Assembly: GCA_963627215.1 (NCBI GenBank)
Contig: CAVGAH010000035.1
Coordinates: 1 to 19,523 of the forward strand
Direction: 5' to 3'
Source of the DNA: CAKQOE01 sp963627215
Lineage (GTDB): Bacteria > Bacillota > Clostridia > Peptostreptococcales > Anaerovoracaceae
DNA length: 19,523 bases
Below the pieces are notes generated by a model. It was given only the letters and a program-made list of their open reading frames with translations. It did not search any database and was not told where the DNA came from. Positions within the stretch are counted from its first letter, which is position 1, and each line of letters begins with the position of its first letter. Shown here one piece after another: positions 9,170-16,133 of the stretch. The position numbers and the translations under genes were made by a program.

Positions 9170-9988
9170 ATGAAAAAAGCATTAACGATCGCAGGAAGCG
9201 ATTCCAGCGGAGGCGCCGGCATCCAGGCAGATATCAAGACCATGATCGCAAACGGCGTGTACGCCATGAGCGCGATAACGGCTCTTACTGCCCAGAATAC
9301 GACCGGCGTAACAGGGATAATGGACGTAACTCCTGATTTCCTGAAGGAACAGCTGGACAATATCTTTACCGATATCCGTCCGGATGCAGTAAAAACAGGT
9401 ATGGTATCATCAGTCGGCCTTATAGGCGCTATAGTTGAAAAGCTGAAGGAGTACGATGCCGAAAACATCGTCGTTGATCCTGTAATGGTAGCGACGAGCG
9501 GAGCAAAGCTCATAAGCGATGAGGCGATAGACGCTCTTAAGTCGCAGCTCCTTCCTATAGCTACTGTAATAACTCCGAATATTCCGGAGGCAGAGGTGCT
9601 GTCAGAAATGTCCATAAAGAATGAAGACGACATGATCGCCGCGTCCCGCGCCATAAACAAAAAATACGGCTGCGCCGTGCTCTGCAAGGGCGGTCACAGC
9701 ATAAACGATGCAAACGACCTTCTTGTGGACGGAGAAAGTATAAAATGGTTCTACGGAAAGCGTATAGACAATCCTAATACACATGGTACAGGCTGCACGC
9801 TTTCGAGCGCGATAGCGTCAAATCTTGCAAAGGGCTTCAGTCTTGAAGAATCTGTAGAGCGTGCAAAGAAATATATATCAGGCGCACTCGGTGCAATGCT
9901 CGACCTCGGAAAAGGCAGCGGCCCGATGGATCATGGATTTGCGATAGACAATGAGTTTACCGTAACAGCAAAGGAGGCGCGCAGATAA
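9170..9988 (+). CDS. thiD: Hydroxymethylpyrimidine/phosphomethylpyrimidine kinase ThiD
   Basis: Carries out the two successive phosphorylations of 4-amino-5-hydroxymethyl-2-methylpyrimidine (HMP) to HMP-PP for ThiE. I chose the ATG at 9170 because the protein then begins MKKALTIAGSDSSGGAGIQ, exactly as in the family, and AGAAAGGAAG lies about 8 bases upstream; the frame is open to a TTG at 9041 but the extra 43 residues look like spacer. The 272-residue ribokinase-fold protein shows GSDSSGGAGIQADIKT (9-24), TGMVSS (76-81), VVDPVMVATSG (101-111), ITPNIPEAE and the GTGCTLSS anion hole (206-213). Its TAA overlaps the cytX ATG by one base (TAATG), indicating translational coupling with the transporter likely to supply its substrate. 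Confidence 0.95.
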   Translation: MKKALTIAGSDSSGGAGIQADIKTMIANGVYAMSAITALTAQNTTGVTGIMDVTPDFLKEQLDNIFTDIRPDAVKTGMVSSVGLIGAIVEKLKEYDAENIVVDPVMVATSGAKLISDEAIDALKSQLLPIATVITPNIPEAEVLSEMSIKNEDDMIAASRAINKKYGCAVLCKGGHSINDANDLLVDGESIKWFYGKRIDNPNTHGTGCTLSSAIASNLAKGFSLEESVERAKKYISGALGAMLDLGKGSGPMDHGFAIDNEFTVTAKEARR

Positions 9989-11166
9989 TGGAAAAACGCA
10001 CTTCGATATTTGAAAACGGACTCATATGGTTCGGAGCAGGCGTGTCGCTTGCCGAGATACTTACCGGAACTTATTTTGCCGATATGGGTTTTAAAACGGG
10101 TCTTGCAGCCATATTAACAGGTCATGTGATAGGATGCATCATGCTTTTCCTTGCGGGCGTTATAGGCGGCACAGCGCGCCGCAGCGCCATGGAGTCTACA
10201 AAGATGAGCTTCGGTCAGAAGGGCTGCATGCTTTTCGCTGCGCTTAACGTCCTGCAGCTCGTAGGCTGGACTGCAATAATGATATACGATGGAGCACTCG
10301 CCGCCGGCGGCGTAGCAGACATAGGCAACTGGATCTGGTGTCTCGTAATAGGCGCGCTTATAATCCTGTGGATATTCATAGGCATAACTAACTTAGGCAA
10401 GATAAACACAGTAGCCATGGCTGCGCTCTTTATACTAACTATAGTACTGTGCAAGATGATATTTTTCAGCGGCGGCTCTGCTGCAGACCTGAACGCGCAG
10501 GGCGCGGATGCGATGTCATTCGGCGCTGCCGTAGAGCTTTCTGTAGCTATGCCGCTCTCATGGCTGCCGCTCATAAGCGATTACACAAGAGAAGCTGAAA
10601 AGCCTGTAGCTGCTTCTGCCGTAAGTGCTGTAGTGTACGGCATCGTAAGCTGCTGGATGTACATAATCGGAATGGGCGCTGCGATAATAACAGGCGAGTA
10701 CGATATATCGATGATAATGATAAAAGTCGGACTCGGCGTTGCAGGCCTGCTGATAATAATATTATCGACTGTAACGACGACGTTCCTCGATGCATACTCT
10801 GCAGGTGTATCAAGCGAATCTATCGTATCAAAGATAAAAGGCAAGTACGCCGCAATAGTCGTAGCTGTAATAGGCACGATAGCAGCGATAGTTTATCCTA
10901 TGGATAACATCACAGACTTCCTTTATCTGATAGGCTCGGTATTTGCGCCGATGATCGCGATACAGATCGCTGATTACTTTATTATAAAGAAGGACAGAAG
11001 CGCATCAGCAGTAGACATCCCTAATATGATAATATGGCTCATTGGCTTCGTCACTTACCGTTACCTTATGACAGTGGATATCCCTGTAGGAAACACACTT
11101 CCTGATATGGTGATAACGATAGTTATATGTCTTATCGTGAATGCTGTGAGAGGGAAGAAGGTTTGA
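9988..11166 (+). CDS. cytX: NCS1-family HMP transporter CytX
   Basis: Polytopic membrane protein of 392 residues with about 11-12 hydrophobic segments. The sequence resembles the cytosine/purine permease (NCS1) branch called CytX: an N-terminal GLIWFGAGVSLAEILTGTYF segment, the WLPLISDYTREA loop (about residues 191-202) and the late TTTFLDAYSAGVSS segment. CytX proteins are predicted HMP or HMP-precursor importers in TPP-riboswitch operons. Here the gene overlaps thiD by one base and has AAGGAGG (9971-9977) inside thiD as its ribosome site, so import and phosphorylation of HMP are probably coupled. It is the last gene of the operon. I see no strong plus-strand terminator after it; the convergent tRNA terminators may serve. 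The exact substrate is inferred from context. Confidence 0.88.
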   Translation: MEKRTSIFENGLIWFGAGVSLAEILTGTYFADMGFKTGLAAILTGHVIGCIMLFLAGVIGGTARRSAMESTKMSFGQKGCMLFAALNVLQLVGWTAIMIYDGALAAGGVADIGNWIWCLVIGALIILWIFIGITNLGKINTVAMAALFILTIVLCKMIFFSGGSAADLNAQGADAMSFGAAVELSVAMPLSWLPLISDYTREAEKPVAASAVSAVVYGIVSCWMYIIGMGAAIITGEYDISMIMIKVGLGVAGLLIIILSTVTTTFLDAYSAGVSSESIVSKIKGKYAAIVVAVIGTIAAIVYPMDNITDFLYLIGSVFAPMIAIQIADYFIIKKDRSASAVDIPNMIIWLIGFVTYRYLMTVDIPVGNTLPDMVITIVICLIVNAVRGKKV

Positions 11167-11232
11167 AATATATTTGTTCGATACTACCATATATAATGCA
11201 GCGCTGGTAGTAAAAATCCTTAATAAGTCCCC

Positions 11233-11270
11233 AAAACAAAAAAACGAGTGGAAACAGACGCCGTTTCCAC
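11233..11270 (-). terminator. Second terminator of tRNA operon
   Basis: Read on the minus strand, GTGGAAAC/GTTTCCAC (11263-11270 with 11248-11255, 7-base loop) is followed by a T-rich run (A tract 11233-11244 on the plus strand). It backs up the nearer terminator at 11275-11311. Confidence 0.7.
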
Positions 11271-11274
11271 CGCA

Positions 11275-11311
11275 TGAAAAAAGCCTTGAAACGTTCAAAT
11301 TTCAAGGCTTT
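11275..11311 (-). terminator. First terminator of tRNA operon
   Basis: A perfect 12-bp stem AAAGCCTTGAAA/TTTCAAGGCTTT (11280-11291 and 11300-11311, 8-base loop) is followed on the minus strand by a run of six T. It lies six bases after the CCA end of the initiator tRNA. Confidence 0.85.
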
Positions 11312-11316
11312 AAAAC

Positions 11317-11392
11317 TGGTTGCGGGAGCAGGACTCGAACCTGCGACCTCCGGGTTATGAGCCCGACGAGCTGCCAACTGCTCTATCCCGCG
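11317..11392 (-). tRNA. Initiator tRNA-fMet (CAT)
   Basis: The minus strand reads as a 76-base tRNA with encoded CCA. The anticodon loop is CTCATAA (anticodon CAT) on a stem with three consecutive G-C pairs (GGG/CCC), and position 1 is C facing A at position 72. Both are hallmarks of initiator rather than elongator Met tRNA. The T-loop GGTTCGAGTCC is intact. It is the last gene of the three-tRNA operon. Confidence 0.95.
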
Positions 11393-11450
11393 ATGTTTGT
11401 TCATGTTATTCAGTTAGATTAGAAACTATAAGATAAAATTAAGTTTTAGA

Positions 11451-11539
11451 TGGTGCCGGGGACCGGGGTCGAACCGGTACGATCGGTAAGGATCGCGGGA
11501 TTTTAAGTCCCGTGCGTCTGCCAATTCCGCCACCCCGGC
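11451..11539 (-). tRNA. tRNA-Leu (TAA)
   Basis: An 89-base class II tRNA with a GCCGGGG/CCCCGGC acceptor stem, encoded CCA, anticodon loop CTTAAAA (anticodon TAA, reads UUA/UUG) and a long variable arm (GATCCTTACCGATC). The size and variable arm are typical of Leu tRNA. Confidence 0.95.
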
Positions 11540-11544
11540 AAAAT

Positions 11545-11619
<75 letters not shown>

Positions 11620-11671
11620 ATACCTCAGTGTGTCTGTCGTAACTGTGTATCACTGACTGACAACATAGACT

Positions 11672-11700
11672 ATTATAGCCATGTGACTGCTTTGTGTCAA
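11672..11700 (-). promoter_or_regulatory. Consensus promoter of the tRNA operon
   Basis: On the minus strand a perfect TTGACA (11695-11700) and a perfect TATAAT (11672-11677) are spaced by exactly 17 bp. The tRNA-Asn gene begins about 52 bases downstream. Such a full-consensus promoter fits strong stable-RNA expression. Confidence 0.92.
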
Positions 11701-11978
11701 CAACTTTTTTCAGTTTTTTAAAAATTTTTTCCCGATATGTCGATATTATGACGGAAAACGTTGAAAAACAGCGAATAATGCGTGGCAATACACTAGTAAT
11801 GCGATTTACATTTTATTATCAGGATATTACAATTAAAGACGGATTCAGCATTTTGGGATAAGTTGTAAGATATGCTCCGGTCACATGCAGAGGATCATGT
11901 ATGCAGCGCATGTTGCCAAATATCAAAAGTAATTAAAGTAAATTATAGCTTACAGATCAGACAGGAAATATAGCTGAA
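11701..11978. other. AT-rich intergenic stretch, no gene seen
   Basis: Between the tRNA promoter and the next gene I see no convincing coding frame. It holds long T and A runs near 11704-11730, and an inverted repeat ACATGC/GCATGT (11883-11888 and 11908-11913) with an internal direct repeat ATGCAG. A promoter for the gene at 11979 must lie here, but I cannot point to a good -35/-10 pair. Confidence 0.4.
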
Positions 11979-12693
11979 ATGGAAAGAAAAATATCATTAA
12001 GAAAAGTACTGACGTTTTTATTTGGAATTATTGCAGTAATATGTGTGGCTTATGGGGCTTTTGTACGTGCAGCAGGATCGGGAACGCTGTTTTTTGCTGT
12101 ATGGTTTTTTATTGCGGCATGTTTCTGCTGCCTTGCAGTATCGTTACGGCTGGATCTGTGGAAAAAAGTGCCAAATATCTTAAGAAAGGTACTTGTCATC
12201 CTGGTATGTGCTGCAATACTGATATTTACAGGATTTCAGGCTTGTGTGCTCAGTCATTTCGGAGATAATGGTGTGGATGATATTGATTATATAATAGTTT
12301 TGGGCGCACAGGTATACAGGAGCGGACCGAGTACTGTGCTAAGGTACAGGCTTGACAGAGCCGAACAGTATATGCAGGAAAACGAAAATACTATATGCAT
12401 AGTATCAGGTGGCAAAGGCAGCAATGAGCCATCAACTGAGGCAGAAGTAATGGCTGGGTATCTTGAGAGTAAGGGAATAGGATCTGAAAGGATAATAAAA
12501 GAAGAAACTTCAGAAACAACAGCAGAAAACATTGCGAACAGTATGAAATACATAAAAAGCGGATCATCTGCAGGNNNNNNNNNNNNNNNNNNNNNNNNNN
12601 NNNNNNNNNNNNNNNNNNNNNNNNNNNNNNNNNNNNNNNNACAATATGCTGCGTGAGTTTATGGCAGAAATAAAATTTGTGTTTAGTACATAA
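11979..12693 (+). CDS. SanA/YdcF-like (DUF218) membrane protein, interrupted by assembly gap
   Basis: Three hydrophobic segments (about residues 10-28, 36-57 and 70-90) precede a DUF218 domain with its signatures: IDYIIVLGAQVYRSGPST (102-119), IVSGGKGSNEPSTEAEVM (141-158), a GIGSERIIKEETSETTAENI stretch, then the N run at 12575-12640. After the gap, codons from 12643 read NMLREFMAEIKFVFST followed by TAA at 12691-12693. This matches the usual C-terminus of the family (LRE...K) but is in a different frame from the upstream part. The real missing sequence therefore differs from 66 bases by 2 modulo 3, and the early stop at 12654-12656 is an artefact. DUF218 proteins are implicated in envelope functions such as vancomycin sensitivity (SanA) and lipid-carrier handling; the reaction here is unknown. 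The ribosome site (AGGA about 12 bases before ATG) is weak. Confidence 0.8.
12575..12640. other. Assembly gap (66 N)
   Basis: A run of 66 N lies inside the DUF218 gene. Its length is inconsistent with the reading frames on either side, and the family normally has more residues between ENI.NS and LRE than 66 bases allow, so the true gap is probably longer. Confidence 0.95.
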
Positions 12694-12893
12694 GATGTTT
12701 TAAATGCTGCTTTGATCTTCATTTTTTCTGTTTATATCAGTAAAATATGAAGATTTTACAAAAAAATATCACGAATCACCAATATACCAATAGTCTATCG
12801 GCATAGATGATAGATAAATTTCGGTTCAATGATTAAAATGCACATGACAGCGTATATTTAGTTTGTTGACAGTAAAGCTGTCGGAGGTAATTG
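12694..12893. other. Intergenic region with hairpin abutting the XRE ribosome site
   Basis: An inverted repeat ATCTTCAT/ATGAAGAT with a long A/T-rich loop follows the DUF218 gene but is not a typical terminator. Just before the next gene, GACAG-TAAAG-CTGTC (12868-12882) directly abuts the GGAGG ribosome site (12883-12887). It could be an operator or a small hairpin affecting translation. The promoter is not clear. Confidence 0.4.
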
Positions 12894-13283
12894 ATGCCGG
12901 ATAAAGACTATACCGATATAGGACGGAATATTCGTGAAAACAGAAAAAAACTGGGTATGACTCAACAGCAGCTTGCAATTCGTTCAGGGATCTCACTGCA
13001 GCATATATCTAATATTGAAAACGGAAAGACACAATTCAGTCTGAAGGCTGTAAGTCAGATAAAGAAAGTGTTTGAAGAATCGGGACTTTACGATCCCGGA
13101 CTTGATCTTAATGCATCAGAACAATACTGGATGAGCGATTTGTATAATATAATGTCAGATTGTACTCTGGATGAAAGAAATTTTCTTTTGAAGATGCTGC
13201 AAACTACGAAGGACCTGATACGCGAGTCAGGTCTCACAGGTTCGGCGTTAAAAAATGGATTACATAATAAATTTAAAGCGTAG
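12894..13283 (+). CDS. XRE-family helix-turn-helix regulator
   Basis: The ATG at 12894 is preferred over the in-frame TTG at 12891 because GGAGG (12883-12887) is then 6 bases away. The 129-residue protein has a Cro/C1-type HTH at about residues 8-63 (IGRNIRENRKKLGMTQQQLA, then ISLQHISNIENGKTQFSL), followed by about 65 residues with no domain I recognise. Its role is DNA-binding regulation; targets are unknown, but it may control itself through the small palindrome ahead of its ribosome site. The last codons (FKA) and the TAG stop lie inside repeat copy A, so the repeat probably inserted at or replaced the original 3' end. No obvious partner gene is adjacent. Confidence 0.88.
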   Translation: MPDKDYTDIGRNIRENRKKLGMTQQQLAIRSGISLQHISNIENGKTQFSLKAVSQIKKVFEESGLYDPGLDLNASEQYWMSDLYNIMSDCTLDERNFLLKMLQTTKDLIRESGLTGSALKNGLHNKFKA

Positions 13284-13363
13284 CAGAGCACTGACAAGCT
13301 TGCTTGATCTAGTGCGGCGAGTAGCTTGCAACGGCGTCAGGAAAGCATCTGGCGCTGCGTTAT
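13271..13363 (+). repeat. Structured repeat, copy A
   Basis: Its first 39 bases (13271-13309) are identical to the start of copy B (16800-16838), and its end (CATCTGGCGCTGCGTTAT) matches the end of copy B with one difference. The middle is different and shorter. The ends form an imperfect inverted repeat (AGCGTAGC versus AACGCAGC). The 5' module folds as a hairpin GCACT..CAAG-CTTG-CTTG..AGTGC (13288-13315). It overlaps the last three codons and the stop of the XRE gene. Confidence 0.85.
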
Positions 13364-13523
13364 AATGCTTTGCAGATAGTGCCTGTAATAATGTAACAGA
13401 ACCACTTTTCGTGTAATTCTATGTTCTATTTACTATACCATCAGATTTGTTCCGGCGATAGTATTCTGCAAGGCAGCATATAGACATGCTGTTGTTTTTT
13501 TCGGGAAAGTCGGTAGGAATGGT
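13364..13523. other. Intergenic region upstream of sigma factor
   Basis: No gene seen. It contains AGAAC/GTTCT inverted repeats around 13400-13423 and a TATAAT (13361-13366) at the edge of repeat A without a matching -35. The sigma-factor ribosome site AGGA (13515-13518) lies at its end. Confidence 0.35.
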
Positions 13524-14096
13524 ATGATCAGCAATACACAGAGAGAAAAACTTGAAGCGGTGAGCAGGATATATGGTATATACATATACAGAGTATGCCT
13601 GAAAATACTTCGAAATCAGGCTGATGCTGAGGACGCCGCACAGGATACTTACATAAAAATACTGGATTATATGGATCGTATAGATGACATAACATCTAAT
13701 TCAGCTAAAAAATATGTTGCGCTTACAGCTGAGTCTGTAGCTAAAAATATGCTGAAGAGAGAGAAGAGCAAACGACCTGTTGATATGGTCAGGCTCGATG
13801 ATGAGACGAATAATGTAGTGCTTGAAACGGAGATGGCGCGTATAGCTGTCGAAGAAATACATGCGCGTGATAATTGCATAGACAGACTTAATGAATATAT
13901 TTGCTCTATAAATGCAGTAGAATTGAGCATGCTTGAATATCATGCTGATGAAAAAAGAACTCTTAAGGAGACAGCAGAACATTTCGGCATGGAGCCTGCA
14001 GCGTTCAGAAAACGATTGCAGCGCCTGCGTGAAAAGGTGGTCGGAAGAAAGATATCGGCTGCCGTAAAAGATGAAAATAACAAAATAACAATGTAG
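13524..14096 (+). CDS. ECF-like sigma-70 family RNA polymerase sigma factor
   Basis: A 190-residue protein with sigma region 2 at about residues 15-60 (the ILRNQADAEDAAQDTYIKIL core-binding helix pattern) and a region 4 helix-turn-helix at about 130-172 (LEYHADEKRTLKETAEHFGM, then AAFRKRLQRLREK). There is no region 1 or 3, so it is of the small alternative (ECF/sporadic) type that redirects RNA polymerase. The ATG at 13524 has AGGA 5 bases upstream. No anti-sigma gene is visible; the next reading frame, 22 bases on, is the decayed histidine kinase. The middle part between regions 2 and 4 is longer than in the smallest ECFs. Target promoters are unknown. Confidence 0.85.
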   Translation: MISNTQREKLEAVSRIYGIYIYRVCLKILRNQADAEDAAQDTYIKILDYMDRIDDITSNSAKKYVALTAESVAKNMLKREKSKRPVDMVRLDDETNNVVLETEMARIAVEEIHARDNCIDRLNEYICSINAVELSMLEYHADEKRTLKETAEHFGMEPAAFRKRLQRLREKVVGRKISAAVKDENNKITM

Positions 14097-14118
14097 CGAA
14101 ACATAAGATACGCGAAAC

Positions 14119-14647
14119 ATGATAATGATATATAACAAGCTCAGCATCAAGAATATAATGAAGGAACTTTCCTCTAAGGAAAGGTTTGTCTACCACTATC
14201 AGAGTGTTCCTGATTCTCAGGGACATGAATACTTCGAAGCAGTAGTGAGCCGCCCGTTCGGAGTGGACGATCCTTACAGGGTCATAATCTGAAGGATGAT
14301 TTTTATGAGGAGATATCGAGCAGTAATGATGTTCACCGTCTGACCGGACATATGGGGGAGAGCATCATCGAAAATGATGCAGATATGCGATAGCTTTGTA
14401 GCGCCATACGCCTGAGGGCGGAAGCGTAAAGCTTGATATATTTCAGACAGAGAGCCCGGAAAACGGCAAGGTAAGACTGGTAATGTCTGTAAGCGATACG
14501 GGCAGGGGAATATATGATGCACGGCAGTATAGATGTGAAGAGCGAAGAGGGAAAGGGTACTTTTCAGCGAGGACGGGACTGCCGGAACGCCTGAACGGCG
14601 TAAGAGCTGTGCCTGAAAATGATATATTTGACGATGAGGATGTGTAA
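14119..14647 (+). pseudogene. Sensor histidine kinase remnant (frameshifted, internally deleted)
   Basis: Fragments of a PAS-type sensor and a HATPase domain lie in different frames. Frame from 14119 to the TGA at 14290-14292 (57 codons) gives SKERFVYHYQSVPDSQGHEY then RPFGVDDPYRVII, resembling the input-domain end of clostridial sensor kinases or GGDEF proteins. From 14402 the frame reads RHTPEGGSVKLDIF (end of the N box) and SVSDTGRGI (G1 box). From 14520 another frame reads HGSIDVKSEEGKGTF (G2 box) and then breaks. The His-containing dimerisation domain, most of the N box and the F-box segment between G1 and G2 are missing. It cannot make a working kinase. Confidence 0.8.
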
Positions 14648-14732
14648 AAGCATTTAAACTCTGCCCGAGGGAAAATCAGTATTTTATGACGCGGTAAATA
14701 TAATTGAAAAATGAAATACAAGAATAAAAATG

Positions 14733-14764
14733 GCGGCTCTGCATTATGCAAAAGCCGCTTTTTT
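14733..14764 (+). terminator. Intrinsic terminator, possibly bidirectional
   Basis: GCGGCT (14733-14738) pairs with AGCCGC (14753-14758), with an inner TGCAT/ATGCA pairing, followed by a T run (14759-14764). A matching A run upstream could let it also stop minus-strand transcription. It closes off the sigma-factor/kinase-remnant region. Confidence 0.85.
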
Positions 14765-14869
14765 CAATGCTTTAACGGCTGTGGGCGCGCCTGGCGCGCG
14801 GGTTGAAGCAGTATTGGTATGACCGATTTTTGCGGGTAAAAAAATTATGAAATTTCGTGAATATTCCTG

Positions 14870-14901
14870 TTGACTTTCCTGTAAGGTAAGCTTGATATAA
14901 T
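14870..14901 (+). promoter_or_regulatory. MerR-type promoter of the aldo/keto reductase operon
   Basis: TTGACT (14870-14875) and a perfect TATAAT (14896-14901) are 20 bp apart, too long for ordinary sigma-A promoters but typical of promoters twisted by MerR-family activators. Within the spacer region, CTTTCCTGTAAGGTAAG (14874-14890) is an imperfect dyad (CTT-CC ... GG-AAG), the expected operator position. No MerR gene is in the window. Confidence 0.6.
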
Positions 14902-14907
14902 ACATTC

Positions 14908-15090
14908 ATCGATTACAGGCGTGCTGCCTCAGGCGACCTGAAGCGCCCTTTCGCGTAAAAGGAGTCGAGAGGGTGCTTCGGCATTGCAATGATATACCTT
15001 TAGTAATATAATTTTGAGTGAACGGCTTGTTCAGGCGGTGACGCCTGCCGGGTCGGAATAGATTTGGAATTATTAATTATTGATTATGTG
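14908..15090 (+). promoter_or_regulatory. Structured 5' leader (three-way junction plus GNRA hairpin)
   Basis: From the predicted start near 14908 the RNA can fold as P1 14921-14928/14980-14987, P2 TCAGG-CGA-CCTGA (14929-14941) and P3 AGCGCCCT/AGGGTGCT (14942-14949 with 14970-14977, 20-base loop). Further down, CAGGCG-GTGA-CGCCTG (15032-15047) is a perfect hairpin with a GNRA-type loop. It does not match a riboswitch class that I recognise. There is no T-run terminator between it and the start codon, so any control would be translational or by RNA stability. Confidence 0.45.
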
Positions 15091-15099
15091 AGGTAATGC

Positions 15100-16128
15100 A
15101 TGGCTGATATGCGATTGGGAAAAACAGAAATAATTACAGATAAAACGGGATTCGGGGCTCTGCCGATACAGCGCATCTCTGATGATGAGGCCGTTCGCCT
15201 TCTTAGAAAGGCGTATGATCACGGTGTGACGTTCTTTGACACGGCGCGCTTTTATACGGACAGCGAGCATAAGATAGGGCTTGCGTTTAAAGGTATGCGC
15301 GACAAGGTGTTCATAGCGACAAAGACTATGTCAGACACGCCGGAGCAGTTTTGGTCTCAGCTTGAGACGTCGCTGAGAGAGCTCGGTACCGATCATATAG
15401 ATCTTTACCAGTTCCACAATCCTGCTGTCTGTCCCAAACCGGGAGACGGCAGTGGAATGTACGAGGCAATGCTCGAGGCAAAGGCACAGGGAAAGATACG
15501 TCATATAGGCATAACTAACCACAGGCAGCAGACAGCGCTTGATGCGATAGACTCGGGCCTTTATGAAACGCTTCAGTTTCCTTTTAACTATCTCGCGACT
15601 CCGGAAGACGAAGAAATAGTCAGGAAGTGCCGTGAGGCAGATATGGGCTTCATAGCCATGAAGGGGATGTCCGGAGGACTGATTACACAGTCGGCTGCGG
15701 CATTCGCCTTCCTCGACCAGCCACAGTACAGCCATGTACTTCCGATATGGGGAGTGCAGCGTGAGAGCGAGCTTGACGAATTCCTTTCATATATGACGAA
15801 CCCGCCAGAAATGACGGATGAGATCAAGGCGATAATAAAGTCCGACAGGGCTCAGCTTATCGGAGATTTCTGCCGTGGCTGCGGCTACTGCATGCCGTGT
15901 CCTGTGGGAATAGAAATAAACAACTGCGCGCGGATGTCGCTTATGATAAGGCGCGCGCCTCAGTCAGCCCAGCTGACACCTGATATGCAGGAAAAAATGA
16001 TGAAAATAGATGAATGCCTGCATTGCGGACAGTGCAGCAGCAAGTGTCCTTACGGGCTCGATACGCCTGCACTGCTTGAGAAAAACCTTGCAGACTATAA
16101 AGAGATACTCGCGGGAAAGCAGGTGTAG
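15100..16128 (+). CDS. Aldo/keto reductase with C-terminal Fe-S motifs
   Basis: A 342-residue protein. The AKR barrel keeps the catalytic tetrad: Asp47, Tyr52, Lys75 and His106 (FFDTARFY, IATKT, LYQFHNP). The C-terminal extension carries CRGCGYCMPCP (Cys258, 261, 264, 267) and CLHCGQCSSKCP (Cys306, 309, 312, 316), a ferredoxin-type set that may hold one or two [4Fe-4S] clusters. Such proteins are common in anaerobes and are annotated as Fe-S aldo/keto reductases; the physiological carbonyl substrate is unknown. The ATG at 15100 has GAGG 6 bases upstream. It is the first gene of a two-gene operon with the HD hydrolase 5 bases later, behind a promoter with MerR-type spacing, which suggests induction by an aldehyde or other stress signal (inference). 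Confidence 0.93.
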   Translation: MADMRLGKTEIITDKTGFGALPIQRISDDEAVRLLRKAYDHGVTFFDTARFYTDSEHKIGLAFKGMRDKVFIATKTMSDTPEQFWSQLETSLRELGTDHIDLYQFHNPAVCPKPGDGSGMYEAMLEAKAQGKIRHIGITNHRQQTALDAIDSGLYETLQFPFNYLATPEDEEIVRKCREADMGFIAMKGMSGGLITQSAAAFAFLDQPQYSHVLPIWGVQRESELDEFLSYMTNPPEMTDEIKAIIKSDRAQLIGDFCRGCGYCMPCPVGIEINNCARMSLMIRRAPQSAQLTPDMQEKMMKIDECLHCGQCSSKCPYGLDTPALLEKNLADYKEILAGKQV

Positions 16129-16133
16129 TACTC

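Noticed and set aside
11132..11422. Open frames on both strands across the tRNA-fMet gene and terminators
   Set aside because: They run through a tRNA and two terminator hairpins; peptides such as AARRAHNPEVAGSSPAPAT are well-known artefacts of translated tRNA genes.
12654..12656. TGA as the end of the DUF218 gene
   Set aside because: This stop is read only in the frame set by an arbitrary N count; the family-like C-terminus is in another frame and ends at 12693.
12866..12871. TTGACA upstream of the XRE gene as a -35 box
   Set aside because: It is only 22 bases before the ATG, so the -10 would fall inside the gene; no TATAAT at the right distance.
14784..14802. GC-rich hairpin after the terminator at 14733
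   Set aside because: CGCGCC/GGCGCG can pair but has no T run, no conserved partner and no gene next to it; no function can be supported.
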